Assembly: GCA_004431415.1 (NCBI GenBank)
Contig: QPMI01000459.1
Span: forward strand, 1-64,000
DNA: 64,000 nucleotides
Reading direction: 5' to 3'
Source of the DNA: Cyanophora paradoxa
Taxonomy: Eukaryota > Glaucocystophyceae > Cyanophorales > Cyanophoraceae
Shown: positions 1 through 8,615 of the stretch, piece by piece
Layout of the letters: the number at the start of each line of letters is the position of its first letter
Position numbering within the stretch: position 1 is the stretch's first letter
Notes under the pieces: generated by a model
Databases searched by the model: none
Told to the model about the DNA's origin: nothing
Seen by the model: only the letters and a program-made list of their open reading frames with translations
Made by a program: the position numbers and the translations under genes

Positions 1-1
1 A

Positions 2-16
2 TCTGAATGAAGGGGG
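2..16 (+). promoter_or_regulatory. Viral promoter-like motif before ATPase gene
   Basis: TCTGAATGAAGGGGG lies just before the ATG at 21. It fits the 3' half of the shared motif; any T-rich half would be cut off by the window edge. Confidence 0.35.
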
Positions 17-20
17 TAAA

Positions 21-1076
21 ATGGCCAAGGACCCCAAGAAGCCGAAGAAGCCGAAGGCGGCCAAGCCCCAGCCCGCCCAGCCCGCAGGCGCCCCGCGGCC
101 CCGCCCCGCCGGCCAGGCCACCGGCACGGGCTCGGGCACGGCCCCCGCCGCCGGCGCCAGCTGCGCCATGGGCATGACGAGGACGGCCACAGCTCACGCC
201 CGAGCAGGTCAACGCCTTCCTCGACAACTCGAAGACGGGCGGCATCGAGCGCATGGCCTGCCTGCCCGAGCTCAAGTGGTTCGACGTGAACACGTCAAGT
301 CCGACGCCACCGTCGTCTGCGTCGGCAAGCGGCGCACGGGCAAGTCCTTCTTCCTCCGCGATCTCATGTTCAACCTCTCCGGCACCTTCCCGGGGGGTAT
401 CGTGATCAGCCAGACCGATCGCCTGAACGGGTACTGGAAGCAGTACATACCCCAGCGCTTCATCTGGCCCAAGTACAACCGGGCGTGCTCTTCCATTTAT
501 TCAGGAGGCAGCAGGCGATCATGCAGCACAACAAGTCCGAAGACGTGCTCGCGGAAAGGAGGATCCCGTCGACCCGCGATTTTTCGTGCTGCTCGACGAC
601 GTGATTTCCGACGCTCGGCTGCGGTACGACGAGGCCCTCAACGAGCTCTTCGTGGCGGGGCGCCACTACAAAATCATGACCTTATCACGACGCAGTATGC
701 CAAGGGCATCAATCCGTCCTGCGCTCCAATACTGATCTGGCTGTCATTTTCAAGTGCTCGCAGGCGATGCAGCGCGAGGCCCTCGCAAAGGAGTGGGGCG
801 ACATCATATCCCAGCGCGCCTTCTACTACCTGCTCGACAAGTACACGCAGGATAACCACTGCCTTATCATCGATTCTTCCAACAACTCTACGAACCCTCT
901 GGACGTTCTGTACGTCTACAGGCCGAGGAGCCGCCCCCTTCCGCATCGGATCCAAGGAGTACTGGGAGGGCGAAACCGTCAACGGAGAAAATCTCGTGGG
1001 TCCGGACGACGGCACGGTGGACAAGACGCTCCTGGGCATGATAGATAATTTCAGGAAGCACCGCGGCCTCGCCTGA
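21..1076 (+). CDS. A32-like genome packaging ATPase (frame interrupted)
   Basis: FtsK/HerA-type ATPase expected to pump viral DNA into capsids. After a Lys/Pro/Ala-rich N-terminus of about 90 residues, Walker A reads GKRRTGKS (about 321-344), followed by the family-typical segment IVISQTDRLNGYW. Walker B (FFVLLDD, about 583-603) and the next helix with GRHYKIM are in another frame, then LITTQYAKGINPS, then a segment ending YVYRP, then FRIGSKEYW to the stop. Order and spacing match poxvirus A32 and other Nucleocytoviricota ATPases throughout. The coding frame steps 0-2-1-0-2-1-0 (position mod 3), each step what one lost base would produce, several beside homopolymers. No segment of the fold is missing. 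The ATG at 21 follows a TCTGA motif and opens the basic N-terminus. The VLTF3-like gene lies 0.7 kb downstream. Confidence 0.85.
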   Translation: MAKDPKKPKKPKAAKPQPAQPAGAPRPRPAGQATGTGSGTAPAAGASCAMGMTRTATAHARAGQRLPRQLEDGRHRAHGLPARAQVVRREHVKSDATVVCVGKRRTGKSFFLRDLMFNLSGTFPGGIVISQTDRLNGYWKQYIPQRFIWPKYNRACSSIYSGGSRRSCSTTSPKTCSRKGGSRRPAIFRAARRRDFRRSAAVRRGPQRALRGGAPLQNHDLITTQYAKGINPSCAPILIWLSFSSARRRCSARPSQRSGATSYPSAPSTTCSTSTRRITTALSSILPTTLRTLWTFCTSTGRGAAPFRIGSKEYWEGETVNGENLVGPDDGTVDKTLLGMIDNFRKHRGLA

Positions 1077-1089
1077 TTTTTTCTGAGGC
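1077..1089 (+). promoter_or_regulatory. Viral promoter motif
   Basis: TTTTTTCTGAGGC directly after the ATPase stop and 13 nt before the ATG at 1103. One of the best matches to the consensus seen before most genes of the element. Confidence 0.6.
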
Positions 1090-1102
1090 TTCGTGCGTAA
1101 GC

Positions 1103-1447
1103 ATGTCGCCCAGCGCCCACATCGCCTCCGTCTTCCGCGTCGAGTCCATCGTCTACGACTGCCTTCTGGAGTCAAGCCTCGACCCCTCCTCGCCCTTCAA
1201 CGACGGCGAGGTCAGCAGCGCCCTGGAGAGGATCTGCGACGCGCTGGGAATTAACTGGGAGCGCCTCACGTCGGAGGCGGCGGACGAGGCCGCGGCCGAG
1301 TCGCTGGGCAGCGAGGACACCAGCTCGGAAGAGATGACAGACGAAGAGGGAGACAGGGTTATTTACGTGCGCGACCCGGACGACTTTGCAACCTCGGAAT
1401 CGAGCTCGGAGGAGGAAGAGACCGAGGACGAGGACTCCGACGCCTAG
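1103..1447 (+). CDS. Small acidic viral protein, unknown function
   Basis: A 114-residue protein. The first 70 residues look like a compact helical domain (VYDCLLESSL, LERICDALGINWERL). The last 45 are strongly acidic and serine-rich, ending in runs of Glu, Asp and Ser. The frame is intact. The ATG follows a clear promoter motif, and the next gene starts 35 bases downstream on the same strand. Acidic tails of this type occur in proteins that bind basic partners or transcription machinery, but nothing specific supports a role here. Function unknown. Confidence 0.6.
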   Translation: MSPSAHIASVFRVESIVYDCLLESSLDPSSPFNDGEVSSALERICDALGINWERLTSEAADEAAAESLGSEDTSSEEMTDEEGDRVIYVRDPDDFATSESSSEEEETEDEDSDA

Positions 1448-1480
1448 GCGCGCCCCTTAAAAATTTCCGAGGCGCTAGGA
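1443..1480 (+). terminator. Imperfect hairpin and motif between small ORFs
   Basis: CCTAGGCGC and GCGCTAGG can pair around a 15-nt AT-rich loop, one base short of perfect. The segment also holds AAATTTCCGAGGCGC, a weaker copy of the promoter motif before the ATG at 1483. It may form the RNA end of one gene and the start of the next. Confidence 0.35.
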
Positions 1481-1482
1481 AA

Positions 1483-1827
1483 ATGTCAAAGGTGCTCCTA
1501 GGGCTCTCCCAGGCTATCGTGCAGTACGCCCTCGGCCTGGCATCCGGCTCCCTCATCGACGCCGCCTTCTCCTCGCACGAAGGCGAAAACAGGGCGGGCC
1601 ACGCGGCCGAGCTCGCCGCGCAGGTCGCCGTCAACGGCCTCTCCCTCGGCCTGCTCTCGAAGTACGTGCTCACCCTCAAGTTCTTCGACGACGACCCCAC
1701 CGGCGGAATTATGTTCATCCTCGGATTCACACACGGGCAGACGAACATGCTAATCAAGGCTACCAGCGCTAGCTTCGGAATCAAGCAGGCGCTCGAGCGG
1801 AAGGCCGCCGCGATCACTAAAGAGTAG
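1483..1827 (+). CDS. Small hydrophobic viral protein, unknown function
   Basis: A 114-residue protein with an intact frame. Two hydrophobic stretches (around VNGLSLGLLSKYVLTL and GGIMFILGF) suggest membrane association or a buried helical pair; the C-terminus is basic and helical. No family recognised. Its last 11 bases overlap the end of the VLTF3-like gene on the other strand, an arrangement repeated elsewhere in the element. Confidence 0.6.
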   Translation: MSKVLLGLSQAIVQYALGLASGSLIDAAFSSHEGENRAGHAAELAAQVAVNGLSLGLLSKYVLTLKFFDDDPTGGIMFILGFTHGQTNMLIKATSASFGIKQALERKAAAITKE

Positions 1828-2777
1828 GAAAGAAATGCCAGTCGTTGTACTCGCAGATCCTGTTCCAAATCGAATCTAACTCCGAGAGTTTCTGCCTGCT
1901 CTTGAGCAAGGGGAAAAAGGGGAGGTGCTGGGGCAAATCTAGCAGCACGAAAATCTGCCTGAATACGTAATTGTAGTTGAGCATGTTCTTCCTGCCCTGT
2001 GACTTGAACATGCTGAAGGGGACCTCCACCAGGGCGAACATCTCCTGCACCCGGTCCATGTCCTCCGCGCTCATCGGAGGCGGGCGCTCGCCCGTGATGC
2101 GCCACTTGATCTGCGCCCAGCGCTCGATGTACTTCTGCTGCTTCAGAGCCCGGAGAACTTGGCGGATATTGTCTTTGCTCCACTCCTTCCCCGCCATGCG
2201 CCTCGCAATAGCTGCCAGCACGTCCTCGGGTACCGGAGAATCCTCCAGGCAGTGCTGCTTAAGTCGCTCAGATACGTGGTACTTCCGCAGGTAGTTGCTG
2301 TGGAGCTCGCTGACAGCCAGGGGTTGATGGTCCGGATAATAAAGATCCAGGACCAGACCGCAGCTTTGGCAAACCAGATCCCCATCCAGGTGAACACCAA
2401 CGAGGGCGGTAGAGCCGCAATTTCCGCAGGGGACAGCGGCTTCGCCTTGGGGGCCTTGGGTGCGGCGGTTGCGCTTGCGGGGGCGCTCTCCGGCCCGAGG
2501 TAGGAGTTGGCGATGGCGGCGGCGGCGGCGGGGTACGGTGCCGGAGCGTCGAAGTCTGGGTCCCCCTCGTCGTGAAGGATGGCTCCGTAGCGCTGGATCT
2601 GCTCAAAGTTTCGGAGGAGGAGATCGATTTCGCCAGAGTCTGCCATTCCTCCGAGTCCTCGTACTGCAGCTGGGCTATTCCCTTGCAGAAGTGGCAAACG
2701 GGCTTCGCGCAATCGAGTGGGTCCCAGCCGCAGGTGAGCCCGCAGATGTGACAGAAGGCGTTGCTCAGGTGATTCAT
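1817..2777 (-). CDS. VLTF3-like late transcription factor (frame interrupted)
   Basis: Relative of poxvirus VLTF3 (A2L), a conserved Nucleocytoviricota factor for late viral genes. The N-terminus carries a Cys pair set (CHICG, then CHFC about 17 residues later), followed by a Pro/Ala-rich linker. A second zinc motif, DLVCQSCGLVLD, precedes the VLTF3 core, which includes YLRKYHVSERL, RKNMLNYNYVF, a Pro-rich turn, FPLLKSRQKL and the ending ICEYNDWHFFP. This core matches the family along its length. Frames shift twice, near 2640-2690 and near 2400, both consistent with one missing base. The ATG at 2777 is chosen because it opens the first Cys motif and is followed by no better start. It diverges from the first HUH gene. 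Confidence 0.85.
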
Positions 2778-2856
2778 GTGAGGCTCAGGTGGTGCTCAGG
2801 TGAGGTGCGGACGTACCCCGGGGCCCCACGTGGAAGCTCACCCCAGCCTCGGAAAA

Positions 2857-2867
2857 TTTTCTAGGCC
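2857..2867 (+). promoter_or_regulatory. Viral promoter motif
   Basis: TTTTCTAGGCC ten bases before the ATG at 2878, in the 100-bp divergent region between VLTF3 and the first HUH gene. A second TCTGA lies directly before the ATG. Confidence 0.55.
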
Positions 2868-2877
2868 TTGGTCTGAC

Positions 2878-3720
2878 ATGCTCAACCTCATCGCGAGGGG
2901 CGTGGCAGCAAACAGGCAAGCCCGGGCACCGAACCCTCACCTCCGCATGGACGCCTCCGGCCGCTCCCGGGTAGAGACTCACATCGTGGTGGGCAACATC
3001 AACGACAAGGTGCTGGCGCCCGACAAGACGTGGTTCCAGAAGGTGCTGGACGCGGCGCCCGTGAGGAAACTGAACGGAGAGGATCGGCCCCAGCGCGAGT
3101 CGAATTTCATGATCACCATCCAGACCAACTACAAGCCGCGGAGCAGGGGAGAAGGCTCCAAGGTGCAGGACGCCTTTCACAGGGGGCTGGAGGCCCTCTT
3201 CTACGACGACAGGCAGCTGGCGCGGTGCATAAAGATGGGGGTGTACCCCGACAAGGCGAACCCCAAGGGCTTCGATTTCAAGTCCGACCAGTACGACACG
3301 CACGTGGAGAAGGGTAACGCGAACATCGGCATCGAGTACGGGCCGCGGTCGGGGCGGCTCCACGCGCACATCCTGCTCACGCTGGTGCACTACTCGCGCG
3401 TGCAATTCGACGGCAAGCGGGCGTCGGATTTCCTCATCAAGTTCATGCAAACGGAGGGACAGGGCGGCCTGCCGAATTTCTACAAGGACGACTGGTTCGG
3501 GGAGGAGTACCAGAAGACGGCGGTGCGGCCGATACGGAGAAAGGACGCCCTCGGCATGCAGTGGACGGGCAAGGAGACGGGCTACAGGAAGCGAGAAACC
3601 GCCAGGCAGATGCACGTAGACGTAAAATTGCTGCCGCAGAGCAACCTTAAGGATCTGCTGCAGCTGTACATTACGAAGACGGTAGAGGCCCTCGAGACGG
3701 GCGCTGTAAAGCTCGTGTAA
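2878..3720 (+). CDS. HUH-superfamily replication endonuclease 1
   Basis: A 280-residue protein with an intact frame. The diagnostic motif is GRLHAHILLT (about residue 160), the metal-binding His-x-His of HUH enzymes (one hydrophobic residue replaced by Ala). A likely nicking tyrosine follows in LQLYITKTVE near the C-terminus (Tyr-x-x-Lys), and the first beta strand is FMITIQTNY. The enzyme should cut one strand at the viral origin, bond to the 5' end and start rolling-circle replication using host polymerase. The start is the ATG at 2878, right after the promoter motif; in-frame codons upstream have no ATG. The next gene encodes a second, larger HUH protein with the same motif order. Known: an HUH endonuclease is found in all described mriyaviruses. 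Confidence 0.8.
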   Translation: MLNLIARGVAANRQARAPNPHLRMDASGRSRVETHIVVGNINDKVLAPDKTWFQKVLDAAPVRKLNGEDRPQRESNFMITIQTNYKPRSRGEGSKVQDAFHRGLEALFYDDRQLARCIKMGVYPDKANPKGFDFKSDQYDTHVEKGNANIGIEYGPRSGRLHAHILLTLVHYSRVQFDGKRASDFLIKFMQTEGQGGLPNFYKDDWFGEEYQKTAVRPIRRKDALGMQWTGKETGYRKRETARQMHVDVKLLPQSNLKDLLQLYITKTVEALETGAVKLV

Positions 3721-3721
3721 A

Positions 3722-3736
3722 TTTTTTCTCGTGTCC
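3722..3736 (+). promoter_or_regulatory. Viral promoter-like motif
   Basis: TTTTTTCTCGTGTCC begins two bases after the stop of the first HUH gene and seven bases before the ATG at 3744. It keeps the T-run and TCT but diverges in the G/C part. Confidence 0.45.
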
Positions 3737-3743
3737 AATAAAT

Positions 3744-5773
3744 ATGCCTCCGAAGCGCCGAGGCCGCAAGAAGAAGCCAGAGAGCTCGAGCGAGTCAGAG
3801 GAAGAGGAGCCCACGTCCCCGTCCTCCGAGTCGGAGGAAGAAGAGGAGGAAGAGGAAGAGGAGCCGGAGCCTAAGCCGAAGGGCAAGGGCAAGGGGAAGG
3901 GAAAGGGAAAGGCAAAGGGAAACGCGCCGATACCGGCGTGGACGAGCTCGAGACGCCCGTCGTTGAGATTCCGAAGCGATACGTGCTGGTTCAGGGCGAG
4001 GACGGCATATTCCAGCAGCAGAAGAGCATATCCGATTACATCAAGCTCTCGGCCACCAAAGAAGTTCAGATGCTCCCATCGCTGCTCGATAAATCATACC
4101 ACGAGCCCGCGACCCTCTGGAGCATCCACAGCGAAATCGAGTACGATAAACTCCCCGAGGAGCGACTGCGCGCCATACCGCGCACGTACCAGAGCGCGCA
4201 GAAATCGCCGCCGATCTGCTACCGCTGCCTTCGCCTCATGTACGAGGCCACGCCCGTGCCGAGCGCCAAGGGGGCCAACACGCCAGAGAAAATCGCCGCG
4301 AGGGAGGCAGCGCAGGCGAGGAAGGATGCCGTGTACGAAGAGTACATTGCAGTCATAGAGAAGGCAAACGCGTGGGCAGCCAAGCAAAACGGCAAGGGAA
4401 AGAAAAAGGGCCAGGAGCCGTACCCCCTCATCAAGGACAAGAAGCCGGCGCAGGTGCCCACGGTGTCGCCCAGAAACTCGTGGCTCTGCCAGAAGTGCGT
4501 CACGTTGCTCGGCAACAAGGGCCTGCTCGTGATCTTGGGCCTGCAGAGGCGAAAGAGGGGCGACACGGCCACCGTCTCCAAGCAGACGCGCGACCACATG
4601 GTCGAGAGCGTGCTCGGCGGGCCGAAGCCAAAGACCACGAAAAAGGCAAAGGATACGGCCGCTGACTTCGGATCGTCCGTCATCGAGCCCAACTCCGCAC
4701 AGTCGAAAATCAGAAAGGCGAAAATCGTGGCGCCGAGCATGGAAGATTTAATGGCAACCTTCGCGGACGCGCAAGAGGTGAAGCAGAACATAGAGAAGGC
4801 GAAAACGGGACTGCAGGCGGCGCAGGCAAACGGGCTGGAGGCGCTCGAGAAGGTGATCACGGAAATCAGCGAGACGGGGCGGTCGGTCTTCATCCTCAAC
4901 AAAAAGAACCCCGACGGAAGCACGCGGTACGACATACGACAGGCGCGCCAGTCGCGCTACTGGGTGCTCTTCAACACCCACAAGCGCCTGGGAGAGGCGC
5001 GAGAATTCGAGGCGGCGGCGCTGCGCGACAGCCTCGCAGAGGTGCTCTCGGACGCAGAATTCTACAAGTTCATCCGCTTCAATTTGAAGGAGGAGAACGG
5101 CAAGTACAAGGACGACACGTACGCCAACGCAATCATCGGAATTCGCGTGCAAGGGGGCGTGGAGGTGGGGCCGACGGACGGGGCGCTGCACGCCCACGTG
5201 CTGGTGACGATCGATCACATATCGAACCTGCAGGTGCTGTGGGCGAATTACGACTGGGTGGTGCTGCTCAAGGAGAAGGAGCCGGGCACCACGACGGTGT
5301 ACGAGCGGCTGCACCAAATTCTGTCCGCGAAATTCACGGCGGCCGGGCAGCGCCTCGTAGACCAGAAGAGAGCAGAGGCAGGGCCGCAGCCGAGCATCGA
5401 TACGATGGTGGAAATCGCAGAGCTCGAGCGCATGCTGACGGAAGAGAAGATAGGCATGGGGAAAGATCCGCCCACCGTCCTTGCGTCGCTGATTCCGGAG
5501 GAAAATTACGCGAGCAAGCTGCAGGAGTACCTCTCGAAGACGCTGCCCGACAAGCAGAGGCGCGATTTACTGAAAGAGTGGTCGCACGCGCGAAACACGA
5601 ACAACACCGACAACAACACGGACGGGTACCTCTTCACGATTTTCCAAGCGGACGCCGGCCAGGCGGACGACCCCCGCTTTGCGCCGCAGGCCGCGGAAAT
5701 CGGCGATCTGAGGGCCAGGGGCCGAGGGCGCGGAAAGGGCAAGGGGCGCGGAAGGGGCAGGGGTAGCGGGTAA
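3744..5773 (+). CDS. HUH-superfamily replication endonuclease 2, long form (one frame break)
   Basis: About 675 residues. The N-terminal 60 residues are first basic, then Ser/Glu-rich, then a repeated Gly-Lys run. Near 3930 the frame steps by one missing base into the main body. Cys-x-x-Cys pairs (CYRCL, CQKCV) at about residues 155 and 255 suggest a zinc module. The HUH motif GALHAHVLVTID follows at about residue 480 after a strand resembling that of the first HUH protein (YWVLFNTH); LQEYLSKTL near residue 600 supplies the candidate tyrosine. The last 25 residues are Arg-Gly repeats that could bind nucleic acid. No superfamily-3 helicase domain is visible. It probably arose from a duplicated HUH gene that acquired extra DNA-binding parts. 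Confidence 0.75.
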
Positions 5774-5789
5774 TTGTTCTGACGCGCCC
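5774..5789 (+). promoter_or_regulatory. Viral promoter-like motif
   Basis: TTGTTCTGACGCGCCC just after the HUH-2 stop and five bases before the ATG at 5795. It keeps TTCTGA and a C-rich end. Confidence 0.45.
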
Positions 5790-5794
5790 GCAAG

Positions 5795-6186
5795 ATGTTC
5801 GAGGGGCATGCACCCACTCGGACGTCATCACCGTAATCTGCGGCGCGCTCTTCCTGGTTTCCGAGCTCCTGGGCGGCACGGAGCGCGTGCGTCCCAACAC
5901 CGTGCTGGGCGCCCTGAAGGCGGCGGCCCTGAGGGTCGTGCGTCGCGGCGAGCCCGAGCCCGAGCCCCCACCCGAGCAGCAGAGGCGCGAGAGCGTGCAG
6001 GCGATCGGCCCGCACCACGTGGACATCCAGATGACGCAGACCGGTACGCGTTTTTTTCTAGAGAACATGGGAAATGGAGACTCCCGCGACAACAGCCCCC
6101 AGCGCAGAGGCTCCGTCGTCCTGCCCCGGCAGCAGCAGCAACAGTACGAGCACCAGCACCAGCACAGCGTTCCCTTGGCTTCTTAG
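5795..6186 (+). CDS. Small membrane-anchored viral protein (frame break near start)
   Basis: The ATG at 5795 is followed after four codons by a one-base step into a frame that runs to 6186, giving about 130 residues. Residues 8-28 (VITVICGALFLVSELLGG) form a single membrane helix. Next come a basic-hydrophobic stretch, a Glu-Pro-rich stretch and a Gln/His-rich tail. One N-terminal membrane helix with a disordered charged tail fits a virion membrane protein, but no family is recognised. The step again fits a missing base. Confidence 0.45.
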
Positions 6187-6232
6187 GACTTACGCGCGAA
6201 AGAAGCAGCAGCAGCCGAAGGAGCCGGCCGAA

Positions 6233-6419
6233 ATGGCGGCTGACCTGGATCGGTGCACCCGCCGCGCCATCGCGAGCTACGCCAAGCGGGTCGAGCAGTA
6301 CCACCCCAGATGGCAGAGGACGCCAGGGCGTACGCGAAAAACCCCGCCGCGAGCCCGCCGTGATGGCCGCCGTCATCGACCGGCTGCAGTGGGCGCTGCA
6401 CGAGGAGGGGAGCGGGTGA
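6233..6419 (+). CDS. Small helical viral protein (frame interrupted twice)
   Basis: About 62 residues if the frame is followed through two one-base steps, near 6305 and near 6350. Pieces are MAADLDRCTRRAIASYAK, then MAEDARAYAKNP, then AVMAAVIDRLQWALHEEGSG. It is helical and charged. An upstream ATG at 6074 in the same frame exists but would overlap the previous gene. Function unknown. I rate it as probably real because the three pieces join into one helical protein and both steps are of the same kind as those in the larger genes. Confidence 0.4.
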
Positions 6420-6443
6420 GGAATTTCTTCATGCCCAAGTAAA

Positions 6444-6458
6444 TTTCTGAATGGGCCC
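6444..6458 (+). promoter_or_regulatory. Viral promoter motif
   Basis: TTTCTGAATGGGCCC six bases before the ATG at 6465. Confidence 0.55.
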
Positions 6459-6464
6459 TTAACA

Positions 6465-6653
6465 ATGTCGTCCATGCTCCCGAGCCTCGATGATATCACC
6501 AGCGATTCCCGCTACCTGGGCAGCCTGCTGACCCTCGGCGCGGTCGCCTACATGTCGCCCGCGCGCTACTACCTCGTGCGGATCCTCGCCGCGCAGTTCG
6601 CGGGCTACTACTTCGTGGGGCCCTACCTCCTCAACGGCCTGAGGAAGGCATAA
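6465..6653 (+). CDS. Small hydrophobic viral protein, 62 aa
   Basis: Intact small ORF between two clear promoter motifs. The centre (YLGSLLTLGAVAYM and YYLVRILAAQFAGYYFVG) is hydrophobic and Tyr-rich, giving one or two membrane helices; the N-terminus is short and polar, the C-terminus basic. Such small membrane proteins are common in virions with an inner membrane. No family recognised. Confidence 0.6.
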   Translation: MSSMLPSLDDITSDSRYLGSLLTLGAVAYMSPARYYLVRILAAQFAGYYFVGPYLLNGLRKA

Positions 6654-6666
6654 TTTCTCAGGCCCC
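6654..6666 (+). promoter_or_regulatory. Viral promoter motif
   Basis: TTTCTCAGGCCCC starts right after the stop of the 62-residue gene and lies 10 nt before the ATG at 6677. Confidence 0.6.
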
Positions 6667-6676
6667 TTCCTAAATA

Positions 6677-7126
6677 ATGTCCTGCGTCAACCTCTACGTC
6701 CAGTCGAACGGAGAGACGCAGGATTCCGAGGGCTTCTGGCGCCTCAGGCTGAACCAGATCCCCGCCGACATCGACACGCTGCAGATCAAGGGAGTCTACC
6801 TGGAGCTGGATACGACCGCGATTCCGGACCCCACCGCCGCGAAAACCGTCAACGTTCTGCTGATGGACGTGCCCGACTTGAACGTCACGACCATCTCGAA
6901 CGTCAACACGTGCATCAACAAGGTCGTGATCCCGACGTGGGGCCACGACGGCCTCGAGAACACCATCCTCTACTGGTTCGAGGTGCCCATGGCCGTGCGC
7001 CCCAACTACGTCGCGTACGACAAGTTCCAGGAGCTGCGCGTGCGCTTCACCGACATCACGGGCGCCACCAAGAAGAACAACGCCTTCATCGTCAAGAACT
7101 TCGGCCTCTGGGCCTTTGCGAAATAG
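6677..7126 (+). CDS. Beta-rich viral protein, candidate minor structural protein
   Basis: 149 residues, intact frame. It is rich in alternating hydrophobic residues and Thr/Val/Asn, without predicted membrane helices, as expected for a beta sandwich. The segment FQELRVRFTDITGATKK resembles a motif I associate with small beta-domain structural proteins in other Nucleocytoviricota and polinton-like viruses, but this is only an impression. It sits among structural-looking genes with its own promoter motif. Possible roles are penton, cement or minor capsid protein. Not recognised by name. Confidence 0.6.
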   Translation: MSCVNLYVQSNGETQDSEGFWRLRLNQIPADIDTLQIKGVYLELDTTAIPDPTAAKTVNVLLMDVPDLNVTTISNVNTCINKVVIPTWGHDGLENTILYWFEVPMAVRPNYVAYDKFQELRVRFTDITGATKKNNAFIVKNFGLWAFAK

Positions 7127-7127
7127 A

Positions 7128-7142
7128 TTTTCGCAGGCCCCC
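7128..7142 (+). promoter_or_regulatory. Viral promoter motif
   Basis: TTTTCGCAGGCCCCC immediately after the preceding stop and four bases before the ATG at 7147. Confidence 0.55.
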
Positions 7143-7146
7143 TTAA

Positions 7147-7623
7147 ATGCGCCTGATCATATTTCCGCGGAAGGGCTCGGGCGTCAAGACGCGCACCTTT
7201 GCGGGCGTGCCAGGCTACCCCTCGCCCCTCACTTACAGAGTCGATCTTGTAACCGCCTCTGGTCCAATTAAATACGGGCTGCTGCACAGCCTCAGTCACA
7301 TCCGTCTCGGCGAGAGCGCATGGCAGGACTTGGCCTTAATCGTAGAATTCGAGTACAGGGGGGTAGACACGCTCACGGGCGAGCACTTCTACAGGGTACG
7401 GGTAGCGAGGGAGGGGTACTCGCTGCCGAACGGCACGGGCGGGGAATACTGGGAGCCGAAAATACGCGACGCCTCCGAGGCCTACCGCTGGCTGCGCGAC
7501 GAGCAGATCGTTGTCAGGCCCGATTACCCCTACGCCGACGTTTTCTGGCAGGTGCCGGCGGGCCAGTGGACGACGGGCGAGGTGAGCGGCAAGCTGAAGT
7601 GGACCTGGGAGGCGGAGCGCTAG
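7147..7623 (+). CDS. Viral protein of unknown function, 158 aa
   Basis: Intact frame. It starts with a basic, beta-prone stretch (MRLIIFPRKGSG) and is rich in Trp, Tyr and Val, with no membrane helix, zinc site or recognised catalytic motif. A globular mixed or beta fold is likely. It is placed between the 149-residue beta-rich protein and the fibre cassette, so a virion role is plausible, but nothing in the sequence proves it. Confidence 0.55.
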   Translation: MRLIIFPRKGSGVKTRTFAGVPGYPSPLTYRVDLVTASGPIKYGLLHSLSHIRLGESAWQDLALIVEFEYRGVDTLTGEHFYRVRVAREGYSLPNGTGGEYWEPKIRDASEAYRWLRDEQIVVRPDYPYADVFWQVPAGQWTTGEVSGKLKWTWEAER

Positions 7624-7627
7624 TTAA

Positions 7628-7640
7628 TTTTTCTCTCTCG
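7628..7640 (+). promoter_or_regulatory. Viral promoter-like motif
   Basis: TTTTTCTCTCTCG nine bases before the ATG at 7650. It keeps the T-run and TCTC but lacks the GGCCC part. Confidence 0.4.
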
Positions 7641-7649
7641 CGAACAGAA

Positions 7650-8615
7650 ATGTCGATGCTTGCAGACCCCTGGCGCATGGCCATCCCGAATCCCGACGAG
7701 GTGCTGAACGGCGCCTTCGCGATAGACGGGAGCCTGAGCGTGAGGGGAATTTACGCGGACGAGATTCGGCTGCGGCAGGGATCCACGTACAACGATTTCC
7801 TGACGACCATAGGCTCGCTGGCGGACTACGGGGACCTCACCGCAATTATCAAGGGGCTCTGGGGGGTCACGACCGAGACGGGCGTGGACTGGAACATTAT
7901 TAAGAGGGCGGCCGACGTGAAAATCGCAAACTCCGTCACCGCAAAGGATGCCACCCTCAACCTCGTAAAACTGACTCTAAAGGGCGCAGAGGGGGACGTG
8001 AGGCCCGGGTACAACGCCCTCGAGCGCATCGCGGGCCCATTGCGCCACATCTACTGGAGCCGACAGGCGCTGCCGAGCATGGAGCCCGAGCAGTACAGGC
8101 GCGACAGGGAGGAGTTTTTCGCGTGGTTCGACCACTTCAAGGTCAACATCCGCGCCCTGAGCGCCGACAGGACGGGCGAGACGCCGGAGACGACGGGCGG
8201 GGGCCGCATCCCGACGGCGCCCGACGTGCTCCCCGATCGCTCGGACTGGGCGAAGACGCAGAACTGGGCGCTGAAGGACCACTTCCACGACGAGAGGTAC
8301 GCCCTCGTCAAGCACCCGCACGTGAAGGCCGACATCACGGACTGGGCGCACCGCCACCTGTACGACGACATCATCGGCGGGCCCAAGGTGCCGGGTGCGA
8401 TTCCGGGTGGGGGTACGGGTGGTGGAAGCACGGGAGGTGGGGGTACAGGCACCGGGGGTGGGGGTACAGGCACCGGGGGTGGGGGTACAGGCACCGGGGG
8501 TGGGGGTACAGGCACGGGGGGCGGAGGGGGCTCCAGCGGCACGCCAGTGGGCGGGGGCGGGGGCAGCAGCGGCTCGGGTGGCGGCGGCTCAGGCGGGGAG
8601 GCATGGATAAGGTAG
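7650..8615 (+). CDS. Fibre-like viral protein with glycine-rich C-terminus
   Basis: 321 residues, intact frame. The first 170 residues are globular. Residues about 205-245 carry His-rich spacing (HFHDERYAL, KHPHVKADITDWAH) like the His-x-His and Asp-x-Trp segments of trimeric phage tail fibres. The last 75 residues are Gly/Thr/Ser-rich, including four GGGGTGT repeats. This suggests a virion surface or adhesin subunit with a flexible linker. The end overlaps by 13 bases the start of the next, giant gene, which has related His and ISDW segments near its C-terminus. Confidence 0.6.
   Translation: MSMLADPWRMAIPNPDEVLNGAFAIDGSLSVRGIYADEIRLRQGSTYNDFLTTIGSLADYGDLTAIIKGLWGVTTETGVDWNIIKRAADVKIANSVTAKDATLNLVKLTLKGAEGDVRPGYNALERIAGPLRHIYWSRQALPSMEPEQYRRDREEFFAWFDHFKVNIRALSADRTGETPETTGGGRIPTAPDVLPDRSDWAKTQNWALKDHFHDERYALVKHPHVKADITDWAHRHLYDDIIGGPKVPGAIPGGGTGGGSTGGGGTGTGGGGTGTGGGGTGTGGGGTGTGGGGGSSGTPVGGGGGSSGSGGGGSGGEAWIR
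8436..8519 (+). repeat. 21-bp tandem repeat encoding GGGGTGT
   Basis: Four copies of a 21-bp unit (GGTGGGGGTACAGGCACCGG plus one G), in frame within the preceding gene. Each adds seven residues, so copy-number change would alter linker length without breaking the frame. Confidence 0.85.
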
